Shown: piece by piece, positions 48,510 to 59,452 of the stretch | Numbering within the stretch: the first letter of the stretch is position 1 | Layout of the letters: every line of letters starts with the position of its first letter | DNA from: Nageia nagi | Taxonomy: Eukaryota > Pinophyta | DNA: 64,000 nucleotides | Assembly: GCA_050084985.1 (NCBI GenBank) | Contig: JBITNC010000001.1 | Span: 64,046,001-64,110,000 of the forward strand | Direction: 5' to 3' | Made by a program: the position numbers and the translations under genes | The notes under the pieces: generated by a model | What the model was told of the DNA's origin: nothing | Database searches by the model: none | The model's input: the letters and a program-made list of their open reading frames with translations, nothing else

Positions 48510-49196
48510 TGATCCAAATTAGATCATGTCAAATTATATTTTTAGGAGAAATACTCATTCCAGAGGTATATGTGGTTAGATACATACCAAAGATTAAAAT
48601 ATGGAGTTTTTTGGCATGCAATTTTAGGATTTTAATGGTGTGCACCTTGATGAGTCAACAGGGGAAGTCAAAGGGAAATTGACATGTTTGGTAGATGAAA
48701 TAATTCTATGCCTATAGCTAAAATTCCAAGGTATTTATAGGATTAGTTAAGGGGCATGCTACTTTCTTATTCAAGGAGAGGAGAATTTAGAAAGTTTAAG
48801 GTTTTTTAGGATTGTAGGATTTAGAAGAAGGCCAAGAGTCATTCCAAAGTTATGTAGTCTTGAGATTATTTTCTTCTTGTGTAGGAGATTGCTATAATTA
48901 TAGGATACTATATTTTCATTGTGTTGATGGATTTCTCTATACATGTAATATTGTAATGTCCATAGACAATGATAAGAATGCTCCAATTCCATATTGGATT
49001 AGCCCACATTGGGTGAAATAAGGTAAATCATTATGTTGATCTTATTATGTGCTTAAGATTTCTAATTTGTGATTTACATTGTATAATTTTTAAATTTATA
49101 TGCAATTTGTATGATCTCTTAATGGTGAATGTATTTTCATTTGAATCTTTAAGTGAGGATCCAAGTATGTTATAAGCATATAGTGATTATAGATTA
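48510..49196 (+). repeat. 3' LTR of the outer gypsy element
   Basis: Starts TGATCCAAATTAGATC and ends GATTATAGATTA, matching the 5' LTR ends. A TATA-like GTATTTATAGG lies at 48,731-48,741. It is followed by GATGT, the second target-duplication copy. Confidence 0.95.
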
Positions 49197-49201
49197 GATG
49201 T

Positions 49202-49640
49202 AGGATTTTTGGATGTTGAGATACAGCATCTAAAATCTAATCATTAAAAGTACAATTGAATATGATTTTGGGTGTTGTAGTAGGTGAATATAAGCATAAT
49301 AAATTTATTTTATTTACTTGCTCATAATAATGATAAAAACCTTGAAAATACATGGCCCTATCTAGCTAAATTTCAAGATTTTCTCCTTTAACACATATTT
49401 TCCAACCATAAAATGCACTTGGATAATATCTTAAGGCTAGATCCCTCTATATGTCATTGGGTAATTGAAGAACATTTTGTGCTTCTTGGAAAGTGAATTA
49501 TGTTATTCTAGATATGGCTCTATCTCCCAAATATCTAGACTTTTCAAACCATGGTTCTTTCTTTATTCCTTTTCTTTCTAGCGACATGTGAATACTTTTT
49601 ATCCTTTCAATTTCCATTTGTTAAATTCATTTATTTTTAT
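49202..49640 (-). pseudogene. Proximal part of an unknown ORF behind a Tat-type pol
   Basis: Begins about 60-100 bases downstream of the integrase end, near an ATG at about 49,619. Blocks read WFEKSRYLGDRAISRIT, FTFQEAQNVLQLPND, LALRYYPSAFYGWKICVKG and AMYFQGFYHYYEQVNK. Only a handful of stops occur in about 140 codons. After the outer gypsy insertion is removed, the text would continue at 38,259. The family is unrecognised. The first half looks like a globular domain with many aromatics. Confidence 0.5.
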
Positions 49641-49689
49641 TAATTTATTGTGAAACTTTTATTCTCTTTATATAAATATTTACAACATA

Positions 49690-50850
49690 TACATAAGTAA
49701 AATAAGGTAGTTTTAACTATAAAAGGGTCGAAGATGCATGATATCTACTAGTTCACACTCTTCATTATCTTCTAAGTTAGCTAAGTGATATTATCCTAAA
49801 CCAAAATTTCTTTTAATTATGTAAGATCCTAACCAGTTAGGGTCAAATTTGTCATGAATTTGTATTTCCATTCATGAAGTTTGTTGATTTTCTTTTAATA
49901 CTAGTCTCCTATATTGAATTCATGAATTTTAACTTTTTTATCAAAAGCTTGTTTAATATGAATTTGATACTTATGCATGTGTTTTAGTGTATTAAATCAT
50001 ATTTTGTATAAGAGAAATAATTATTTTAATATCATTTGATGAGATGCTTTATTTATGATATAATCTTATAGAGCAATTTTCAAGAATGAGATTTCTATTT
50101 CTAAGGGTAAAATTGCCTCTACCCATAGACTAGAGAAAATGGAGTTTCCCCAATAGGAGTTTGAATACTAGTCTGATAATCCCATAAAGCTTGTAGGATC
50201 CTTGCATGCTAATCTCTATGAGATTTTTCAACTATTTTGAGTAAAATACTATGAATATTTTTATTTGTAGCCTCAGCTTGTCCATTCCATTAGGGGTAAT
50301 AAGGCATTGAAAACCTTATTCAAATATGATATCCTTTGTATAAAGCTAATACTTATTTGTTATCAAAATTCTTTCTATTATCTATGATAACTTGATCAAG
50401 AATTACAAGGCAAAAAATAATATGATGCTCTATTAATTTTTCTATCTTTGGTCCTTGCATTGAAATCACAAGAATAACTTCAACCCATTTTGTGAAGTAT
50501 TCTGTAGTTGTTACTATAAACATGTGACCTCCAAAAGAGATTGGGGATATTTGACCTATCATAATCAATTTTAATATCAAAAATAGCCATAATGATTACA
50601 TGGATTGTAATGCTTGCGATGGTTGATTAACAAATTAGAATGCTATTGGCATTTAATGTATTTTTTAATATATTCTATGCAATCATGCTTCATGGTGGGA
50701 CAATAATATGCCATATGCATTATTCATTTTAATATTGTAGGACCACTAAAATGCCCTTTGAATATTCCATCATGCACACATGAGATTATCATTTGTGAAT
50801 CCTACCATTCTAAGCATCTAACTAATATTTCATCAAAATTTCTATGATGT
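49690..50850 (-). pseudogene. Integrase of a Tat-type gypsy element
   Basis: The zinc-binding module reads VHDGIFKGHFSGPTILK, then AYYCPTMKHDCIEYIKKY (50,780-50,640). The core has GQISPISFGGHMFIVTTTEY and FTKWVEV (50,560-50,480), then near 50,300-50,130 PYYP, NGQAEATNKNIHSILLKIV (catalytic Glu region) and ALWDYQTSIQTPIGETPFSL. The C-terminal module includes DPNWLGSYIIKRNF near 49,860. Stops are frequent. The NGQAEATNK and ALWDYQTSIQTPIG wording is characteristic of Tat/Athila integrases. Confidence 0.9.
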
Positions 50851-52110
50851 AGGATATCTCCTAGTATACAAAAATGAGAAACTTTTAATTTGAATGCTTT
50901 CTTAGTCGATTTTGTTAAATTAATAGGTAGGATTCCATCTCTTAAGAATTTCACTAGTTGGATATGCTATAAATTTTTATCTTCGATTATAATATTGAGG
51001 ATTGCATGTTCTACTCCTTCCATTTCTAATGAAGATTGAGTAATTTGGACTATCTCGATGTGAATGGTTTTTTGATGAGGGTTTTTAGGAATCAAAGATC
51101 CGATTAAATCCATATCATCAACAAATCTATTAGTTGACCTTGGTGCTACTTCTAAATCATAATTTTTAAATGATTGTAACATATTATCCACCAATTTTTT
51201 GTACTTTTGTAGTAAAGTTTCTTTACATTGAGAAATCCCTTTAACTTGATTTACGATCAACAACGAATCACCAATGAATTTAACCCTTTTTAGTTTCAAT
51301 TTCATGGCTTTTACTAAGGCTAATATCAAAGCTTAATATTCACTATTATTATTTGTGCATGAAAAATTAAGTTTTGAAGAATAAGGTATGGTACCCCTTG
51401 AGGTGTAACAAAAATGATGCTTGCACATCCACTTTTTTCATATATTGATCCATAAAAGTATATTACCATATCCCAATATTCTTCAAGATCAATTGAAATT
51501 TTTTGTCTCATTAATTGGAAAATATGTTCATTTGATAATTCAATAATGAGTGGTTTATCATCATATAAAGGTGCTTCTACAAGATAATCAGCTATGACTT
51601 CATCATTGATCAATTTTTGACTTGTGAATTGTAAATCAAATTCAATCAAACTCATAATCCATTTAGATGTACTTGTATTTTGGTAAGTTTTATTCATCAT
51701 GTATTTTAATGGATCTACTTTAGCAATTACATATGTAGTATGATTTAGCATGTAATATCTTAGCTTTTTAGTTGCAAAGACCATATCTAAACATAACTTT
51801 TCTAAGTATACGTACTTAATTTCATAACCAATTAGGGTTCGACTAAGGTAGTAAATAGCTTGTTCTTTATTATTTTCATTTTTTTTAGTAAGCATAGTTC
51901 CCAATGTTGATTCTATAATGGAAGTGTAAAGTAGAAATGGTTCCCCTTTCTTAGGTATGACTAAACCTAAAGGTGATAAAAAATAACATTTTATTTCATC
52001 AAACACTTCTTGTTGTTCATTGCACCAGTGGAATAAAATCCTATTTTTTAACAACTTATTGAAAGGTTTACACTTATCATATAAATGTGAGATAAAACAT
52101 ATTACAACTT
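50851..52110 (-). pseudogene. RNase H and second (archaeal-type) RNase H of a Tat-type gypsy element
   Basis: 52,110-51,500: reverse-transcriptase connection and first RNase H, with FHWCNEQQEVFDEIKCYF, EQAIYYLSRTLIGYE, KLRYYMLNHTTYVIAKVDPL and NDEVIADYLVEAPL. 51,480-50,967: a second RNase H beginning YWDMVIYFYGS, then CTNNNSEY, ALILALVKAMKLK, VKFIGDSLLIVNQVKG and APRSTNRFVDDMDLIG. A tandem second RNase H of this type is diagnostic of the Tat lineage. The reverse-transcriptase palm is missing to the right, so the element is truncated at about 52.1 kb. Confidence 0.9.
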
Positions 52111-53229
52111 GTTAACCATTTTTTCTTATAAGTAAGAAAAAGAGGATAGTAGAGATCTAAGATCCTCCTTTTAACAAGGTGGTCCTCGATATGTTTGTTT
52201 ATTGCAAATGGATTGTGTTAAGACTTATGTTATTTATCTCATAATATTTACCATAATTATATTAAATACTTACTCCACTAATTATTGAAAAGTAATCACT
52301 TAATGTTTGTAACTCACCTATTTTAAACTTGCTCAAGTTATCCAAGTTACGAAGAAGATAGTAATATGTTTTATATAAGTATCTCTTCACTTATTGAATA
52401 GATTTTTTTGTATTTTTTCATATTTTCCTTTGAATGTGAAAATAATTGGTTAATTTTCCTCATGAATTTTCTTACCCTTGAATTAAATGGTCATTTTACT
52501 AATTCCTAAAAAGTAAATAATCACTTAACCATTTTAACCAAGCTAAAGAATTCTTGCCCAAGTTAATCAAGACATAAGTAAGAAGTGGTATACATCATAT
52601 AGATTGCCTTGCACTTAGTTTTTTTTACTTCTTACTTATGAAAATTTAGTTTCTTTTATGAAATATCATACTGCATAGCTTGTATAATATATCATATTTA
52701 TTTCACTAACTCAAGCATCAATTGCATTTTAAGTTTGCAAAAAGATAACATTATCTAAGTATAGCAGATGAATTACTGTATAGACTTGACATTCATTTCT
52801 TTAATTAAACAAGTATCAAATAAATAAGCACACATAAGTAGGATGCAAAAGATACTATCTTATATTGTATAAGCTTCAAAGTGCAACTTTCAAAATTCAG
52901 AGAGAGATAGTTACAAATGAGGCTCACTTGCCTTTAAGTAGTGTTTAGAGGTAATTAGGTCTAAAAAAAAACCTAACTTCCTTGAAAACCCTCATCTTAA
53001 AAACCTAATTTTAAAATTATCAAATTTATTGCTAAGTCTTGAAAATAGGCAACTTAAGGAATGACTAAGTCTAAAAAATAAAACTTAGAAATTTGATTAA
53101 CTCTTTATTTACTTCATCAAATTTGTCTTTGAATGCTTTGCATTTGAGTTTTGCATTTAATAACTAATAAAAAAGAAATGAAAATTCTTTGTAAAAGTTT
53201 AATAGTATTTCATTGGTGATAACATCATG
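52111..53229. other. Non-coding, with an imperfect direct repeat
   Basis: About 52,285-52,385 and 52,505-52,605 share AAAGTAA(T/A)...ATCACTTAA, a GCTCAAGTTA/GCCCAAGTTA block and TTACGAAGAAG/TAAGTAAGAAG text at about 220-base spacing. No coding is seen. It may be the decayed LTR or 3' UTR of the ORF-bearing element to the right. Confidence 0.4.
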
Positions 53230-56110
53230 CTCAAACCTTGCAAAATTTTTCCACTTATTCTATCCATTAATCTACATACTTGTTGATATCAACCTTGATG
53301 CCATATAGTTGAAAGTTCATGTTATCCAAATAAACAAGGTCTTGATATGCATTTGGGAAGATTTTGATTGCCTTATCAATTAACTTGTTGATTCTTTTCT
53401 TGAAATCACATCTTTTTCTATATATCCCCATCTCCTCGAATTTCTTAAAAGTCTTTTTCATTTTCCTCATCTTGATCTTGAGCTTATTGACCTCTAATTA
53501 TTTATCTTGAGCTAATTTTGTTAAGTTTTTGGTAACTTAATCAATGATATATTCATTTGACTCAATCCCAACAATTCCAATATCATATTCCATGGTATTA
53601 ACATTTATTTGCTTTCTATCTTTAGGTTTTCTAACATTGGTTGAGAACTTGCTAGTGTGCAGAATTTATTTACCAAACTCTACAATAGTTCATAATTTTT
53701 GATGGATTAGGGAAGCTTATTGTCCTTTGGTCTCTTGTTCTTCTTTCCTTACACTTTCATTGCTAATCTCTTCAAGCATTTTCAAATAAGCATCAATATA
53801 TATATTCTTCAAGAGATTCTTTGAGGTAAGCTAATCGAGGGTGGTGCTTTCATCAATAATGATAATCTACTTGTCATGTTCATCTAGTTTTATTTTCTTT
53901 CTCCTCTTCTCATTTTCATCATCATCACTATATTTTTTGATTGCTCTAGATGACCATTTAGATAAAGATTTATATGAACTAGATATTTTGTTAGGAGTAG
54001 AAACTTTCTTTGCTTTCTATCTTGTGGTTACACATTCTATAGTTTGCATAGACCCCTTCATGGCCTATCATATTTGAACATATAAATATATTCCTTCTTA
54101 TTATGACTCTTTTAGGGTGGAGGAAGAATAGGTGAAAATCAAATCCAAGATAGAAGAAACCCTCAAAGGAATAGGTACACATTATTTTATTTCTCCCTCT
54201 TCTTCAGAGTTCATAATATTTATAAAATCTTCTCCTTTAGTATGAGTATCAGTAGAAGGGCTAGGATCTTGATACTCTTGAAAGATTTCTTTAACTTATT
54301 TTCCATCATCCCCTTCATCTTCATTAGATTCTTCTTCTTTCCTACCAATGCTATGAATCCTTGACCTATTTTCACTACTTCCTAATTTTGGTTGATTATC
54401 ATTATCAAAATCATCATAACTCTATGAAGATCTACTTCTAGAAGAAGAACCTCCACTAGGAGCAACAACATGACTACTTTCTCCACTTGCAAAATGAGAC
54501 TTTGGGTGTACAATCTTAGATGTAGGGATGTTCCAAATAGATGCATTTATTGTCTTAAAAATGTTAGCTCCTTGCATTGAGCCAAATTGATTAAAACTTG
54601 GATCCTTAGTGAAATCTTGATCAACTATTTTTTGAGCTTCAGGATATTAAGAAAGGCTTCTATGGCTTCTACCTGCAAATGTTTCTTTCTTTCTTTCTCT
54701 CTCTTAAAGTGCCATTTGTTCAAATATCCTTTGAATTTCTAACTTTGAACACACATTTCTAAATTTTTTAAGATGGTTGAGATAGTGATGTTTATAGTTT
54801 GTGTGAAATTTCTAACAAAATCTATCAACTACACCAATTTGATCATAATTTTTTCTTCAAAACATGACTTTCAAAATCATATCCTTAAATCTCACACTTG
54901 ATATTTTCTACTTCCAACCAATTATTACAATAGTACCAAGAAAGGGTAATAGGTATCTTGATAGGTGCCTCTTTCTTTTCTTTAGCAAATTTATCATGGA
55001 AATAAAAATTGTATCACAAATTCAAGGAAAACCATTCTATCACTAGAGTAATGAGGCACTCTAGGATGACCCACATCAGCACCAAAAACTCTAATGTAAG
55101 AGTTATCAAACTCCTCAAAGTAAAAATCAATGAACCTCTTCAAAAAGTCACATGCCTTAGTTGAAATCCTAGGGACATGTTGAGCCCCTTTCATCTCTTT
55201 GATAATCACACACTCCCATTCATCACTCTTCATCTAAATATAACTCCATTATTAAGCTTTGTGAAATTTTGGATAGGCCATATAGATTGCACCTTTTAGG
55301 TTGAAAATTACCTTTTTGATTACATGAGTTGGGGGTCGATTCTTTCCTTTCAATAATAGAAAGACCAGGTAAGATATGTAAAATAAACTCCTTATTTTCT
55401 TTACTTCTTTTAGTTGAACTATCATTCCATCACTGATGACCTGGATCCATCGAATACTCTCTCCTTTGTTGACTTTGTAGAGAAACTTGAACAAGTATTT
55501 TTCAAAATGAATATCAATATATTTTCCTAGAATTCTACATAAAAAAATTGATGGCTTTGTTTTTGGTATCATGAAATAGACATCTCTATGCTCTCATAAA
55601 AAATTGATGGGATTGACCATGATTTTTTGGTTTTAATAAAGATCGAATAAAATTGCTAGGTCTATATTTGTTGTTGTATTCTTTGTACTTATGGTTTGCA
55701 TATTTTTGGGTAAAAATGATACCCCTATTTGACCAACCCAAATCTTTTTTAATGCCTTTCTTGGTTAGATATATGATTATGTTTCCTTTTGCATCCTTGA
55801 AAACTCGACTTGTAAAGTCTATATGTTTTTTGAACTTAGGAACTAATTTTGGGAAATTTATGGATAAAGGAATTAGTGTATCTATGAAAAGTGCTAAAGA
55901 ATAAAGAATATATTTTTCTTTGACTTCTTATAGGATTTCATTGGATTATCTTATCATAAACACTAGATCAATATCATTCCATTTTGGTTCTATGATATTC
56001 TCAAGTTTGTCATAATAATGAGCCCTTTGCTTGGTTTTGTCATCTTTTTTCAATTCAATAAAACTACTCATGGTAAGATGAGAATAACCACCCATGTCTT
56101 TATTTAATTT
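53230..56110 (-). pseudogene. Decayed long ORF of unknown family (copy 2)
   Basis: The minus strand is coding-like for almost 2.9 kb. Blocks from the start: KKDDKTKQRAHYYDKLENII (about 56,060-56,000), VPKFKKHIDFTSRVFKDAKG and NIIIYLTKKGIKKDLGW (about 55,860-55,730), IRWIQVISDGMIVQLKEVKK (about 55,460-55,400) with IRSLFYISYLVFLLLKGKN, then VPRISTKACDFLKRFIDFYF and YIRVFGADVGHPRVPHYSSD (55,180-55,050). A Ser/Glu-rich acidic middle, a basic RRKKIKLDE cluster near 53,915, and a Lys-rich coiled-coil-like C-terminus (53,470-53,267) follow. About 20 stops or frame breaks occur. No family name comes to mind. Organisation and two motif blocks parallel the + strand relic at 14.2-17.4 kb. Confidence 0.5.
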
Positions 56111-57222
56111 TCTCATCCTAAAAAATGATAAAGATTCATTTAGCCATCATTTTGGTACAAGATGAAGAACATAATTTTATCAAAAATTTCATTTTTTTCA
56201 AAATTATCTATTTTTTTAGTCGCATCAAGTTAATAGTATAAGTGGGTGTGACTATTAAAAATCAACCAAGTTGCTTTGAAATGCAAGTCAAAGTGATGCA
56301 AAAACTAAAATGCTTAGTCCCTTCAAGATGAAGGTTAACTAAATGGAATAATGCAAGACTTGATCACTTTAGGTTAAAGTCTTATAGGATGAGAAAAAAG
56401 AAGGTCGTAGTCACTTTGAGTTGAAAGATAATAGCATAGGGTAAGTAATTTGCTTAGTCAATTTGAAATCAAGTTCTTATAAGATGTGAAAATAGAAATA
56501 CTTAGTCATTGTGAAATGGATTTCTACACAATGTGATACTAGAAAGACTTAGTCATTATGAGATGGATTTTGACACAATGCGACAATGTATAAATGTGTA
56601 ACAGGCCCATGTCAAGATCTAAAATGATGCAACCAAGAAAAACAGGATGATATAAATCAAGTTAAGTCCCATGGACTTGTCTAGGGCTACTTTGGTCAGC
56701 ATGAAGAAAATAGAAAAGAAAAGATGCTACAATAGGTTATACTCTATCACTTTGAATTATAGTTCAACACACTATGATAATAGTGGTTGCTCTCAACAAC
56801 AAATCTACTCAATGCAACCATTGGTTATTCTCCAATAACTTCAAATAAGGGTGATCAAAAGTTCTAAAATGAAAATGAGAGGCAGGTCAAGGTATTTATA
56901 GGTGCAAAATACACCAAGGGACATGTGGTAGTGTCGAAGCAGTGTTTCCCTAGATTAGATGCTACAAAATCATAACGTATATGGCTTTAGGTGACATGAT
57001 TAAATATTTAAGTTGGTACAACCAATCACTATAGAAAGGTTATCAAGTAGATGCAACCAAAGGAAAATCCTTAATCACTACAAATTTGATGGCTAATCCA
57101 ATGTGACCAAAGAAAAGCAATAAGTCACACTTAATCTAAGTTTGAATCAATGCGACCAAAGAAGATAATTTCTCCTAGGTTGATTACTAACTAGATGTTA
57201 TAAAGAAAAATATAAATATAGT
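56111..57222 (-). other. Likely promoter or LTR region of the unknown-ORF element
   Basis: Non-coding, with recurring short phrases such as ACTTAGTCATTGTGAAATGG / ACTTAGTCATTATGAGATGG (56,490-56,575) and ATGCAACCAA (56,620-57,190). A TATA box faces the ORF. LTR edges were not resolved. Confidence 0.45.
56891..56902 (-). promoter_or_regulatory. TATA box upstream of the unknown ORF (copy 2)
   Basis: The minus strand reads CCTATAAATACC about 790 bases upstream of the first readable codons, in the direction of the ORF. Confidence 0.5.
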
Positions 57223-57239
57223 TGTTGGATTTCGAGTGA

Positions 57240-57263
57240 CACTGAGAGGGGGGGTGAATCAGT
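57240..57263. other. Inverted repeat around a G7 run near the LTR end
   Basis: CACTGAGAGGGGGGGTGAAT followed by CAGTG: the arms CACTGA and TCAGTG can pair around the G run. The same phrase is common near the 3' end of SIRE-type LTRs. Confidence 0.6.
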
Positions 57264-58108
57264 GTATTAAAAATTATAATCAATTTAATCTTCTTAAATA
57301 AAGATAGATTAAAAACTAGAGAGAATTGAGCAAGCACATCAGTACATCACACAACACCAGATGTAACGAGGTTCACCAGATTGGCTACATCCCCGAACAT
57401 GACTGCTTGGACACCAATCCAAATCCAGCCATTAAAGAAAGCTTACAGATTCACAGCACCAACTGTGAAGGGTAGCACCAACTACCACTTTGCAAAAGCA
57501 GCACCTACTGCTTGGAGCACCAACTCCAGCTCTCAAGCACCCACTTGAGATAATATTCAAAAGGAATAAAGAATACAGTTCTAGAAGACCCTTAATGGTC
57601 TAGCTCTAATTCTCACTATTTGATCTCTGCACACAGCTCCAAAGTACCATAGTTAAACAATCTCTATATTGTCTGCATATCCGTTTGCTCACTTCACTTT
57701 TTCTTGATACTCCACTCTTTCACACTATTGCCTCCTCTCTTGCACTTCTCTACATGCACATCTCATTACACACACTTGCCTCCACTCCAGCCCTTCACTA
57801 TGCATGCATCTCTCTTCGCGCACACTTCTCAATAACATAATTCACTCATCACCCTTTTCTTTTTTTTTTTAAGAAAAATGTTACGCATCAAGAAAAACCC
57901 CCGAGAATCTGTTCCTTTCATTACACATTATCAAAAACAAACTAAAAATAATCCTTGTTTGTAACTGCTCCTACACCAAAGGGATTTCACTAACTGAGTC
58001 TGCATCTGTTGTAACTGACGAACGCTCCTTTGCTCAATTTAGACAAGTGTACCTCTTTCTCCACTAATTTCGGAGATTTGACAGTATCTGATTATTTTTG
58101 ATAATTTT

Positions 58109-58203
58109 GGACTCTTTGTCTTCTTCATAATGATATTTCTGTTAATTCTGGACTCTTTGTCTTCTTCATAATGATATTTCTGTTAATTCTGGACTCTTTG
58201 TCT
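58109..58203 (+). repeat. 41-bp tandem repeat in LTR, 2.3 units
   Basis: GGACTCTTTGTCTTCTTCAT starts at 58,109 and 58,150, and its first 13 bases recur at 58,191. The copies are essentially identical, so the duplication is recent. Confidence 0.95.
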
Positions 58204-58228
58204 CGCTTGCCGAATGTTTATTGTATAC

Positions 58229-58490
58229 AGCGTGATGTCATCATCTTCGGACTCCGGAAGCAGAGTAAAACACTTCCCGCATGATGTCATCATCTCCGGA
58301 CTCTGGTAGTAGAGTAAAAAATGCTTCCCGCATGATGTCATCATCTCCGGACCTTTATCTCTGGACTTTTGTCTCCGTAATTTTATCTCTGAACGTTTAT
58401 CTCCAGACTTTTCAACACCTCCACCATGATGTCATCATCTCCGAACTCCGGTAGTAGAGTAAAAATGCTTCTCACATGATGTCATCATCT
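58229..58490 (+). repeat. About 50-bp repeats with TGATGTCATCATCT core in LTR
   Basis: Units with ATGATGTCATCATCTCCGGA, then CTCCGGTAGTAGAGTAAAAA and a TGCTTC(C/T)C(G/A)C end, recur at 58,232, 58,281, 58,332, 58,426 and 58,476. They are separated in places by CTCCGGAC(C/T)TTTATCT-like filler. Confidence 0.88.
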
Positions 58491-58771
58491 TCGGACCTTT
58501 ATCTTCGGACCTTTATCTTCGGACTCTGGTCTTTACCAAAACTCGACTATCTTATCCTCTGTGATGTCATCTTTTTAATCTAAAACATTTTACTTCCGGG
58601 ATATTTACTTTATGGACTCCAGAATTTCAATCTCTCTTTGCCGATCTTATCTCTGCATTCTGAAATGATTTATTCGCTGACTCCGGCTCTTTGATCATTC
58701 TTTGCTGACCTCATCGTCTTCGGAACCTAGTTCTATTCACAAATGTGAACATCGTTCTCCCCGTGACGTCA
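58233..58771. promoter_or_regulatory. Cluster of seven TGAYGTCA (bZIP-type) sites in LTR
   Basis: TGATGTCA occurs at 58,233, 58,282, 58,333, 58,427, 58,477 and 58,562. A perfect palindromic TGACGTCA occurs at 58,764. TGACGTCA is a classical plant bZIP/TGA-factor binding core. The TG-containing forms are single CpG-deamination steps from it. Function here is inferred. Confidence 0.55.
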
Positions 58772-58930
58772 TCTCTTGCTTCCGAAATGTTTTACTCGCT
58801 GGCTCTGGCTCTTTAATCGCTCCTTGCTGACCTCATCACTTCCGAACTCCGATTTTGAGTGATAGCCCGAAATCGTTGACATCATTTCTACCGGAATGCT
58901 TTGTTTACTAACTCTGGCTTTACCAAAATT

Positions 58931-59236
58931 ACTTGTTGATAACATTACAATCATTCATCACCTCCGGAACCCGATCAAAACCTCTGGAACCCGATCAACA
59001 CCTTGTTGACAACAGTTACAGTCACGCTTCACCTCCAGAACTCGGTCAAACTCCAGAACCCGATCAACACCTTGTTAACAACAATTACAATCACACTTCA
59101 CCTCCGAAACCCGGTCAAACCTCCGAAACCCGATCAAAACCTTGTTGACAACAATTACAATCACACTTCACCTCCGAAACCTGGTCAAACCTCTGGAACC
59201 CGATCGAAACCTTGTTGACAACAATTACAATCACAC
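58931..59236 (+). repeat. 70-bp tandem repeat at LTR start, about four units
   Basis: The anchor CCTCCGGAACC/CCTCCGAAACC starts at 58,961, 59,032 (variant CCTCCAGAACT), 59,101 and 59,171 (periods 71, 69, 70). Each unit ends with CCTTGTTGACAACAATTACA followed by ATCACACTTC. The open frames across it on the + strand are not genes. Confidence 0.95.
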
Positions 59237-59246
59237 ATACCCAACA

Positions 59247-59260
59247 ATCTCCCCCTTTGG
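59247..59260 (-). other. Polypurine tract of the SIRE-like element
   Basis: The minus strand reads CCAAAGGGGGAGAT directly before the LTR start TGTTGGG. Confidence 0.9.
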
Positions 59261-59452
59261 AATTGTTGGCAACACCAACTGATCAGACACCAACATCGGG
59301 ACTTTTCTCTCCCCCTTTGTCAACAATAACAAAGGGCATTTACAGACTCCCCCTGAGTCCATACATGACATTCTTAGGAAACACAGGATACACAGAAACA
59401 ATATAGGAAGGAAAATTAAGCACTCCCCTGAGAATGTGACGTCCAGAACTAG

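Larger units (their letters stand above)
38265..49196 (+). mobile_element. Ty3/gypsy element, complete but split by a nested insertion
   Basis: Two direct LTRs (38,265-38,959 and 48,510-49,196) bracket gag, protease, reverse transcriptase, RNase H and integrase in + orientation. A 5-bp target duplication GATGT flanks it at 38,260-38,264 and 49,197-49,201. Inside, a younger minus-strand gypsy element occupies 42,916-47,753. Without it this element is about 6.1 kb. It interrupted a minus-strand ORF downstream of a Tat-type pol. Confidence 0.95.
57223..59246 (-). repeat. 3' LTR of the SIRE-like element, about 2,024 bp
   Basis: On the minus strand it begins TGTTGGGTATGTGTGATTG at 59,246, directly after a polypurine tract, and ends ...CGAAATCCAACA at 57,223. 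It contains 70-bp, 41-bp and about 50-bp tandem repeats and repeated TGAYGTCA sites. The partner LTR is outside the window, so the inner edge was set from the TG...CA ends. Confidence 0.85.

Noticed and set aside
58933-59406. Several + strand open frames with His/Pro-rich repeats
   Set aside because: They follow from the 70-bp tandem repeat inside the copia LTR and run antisense to the element.
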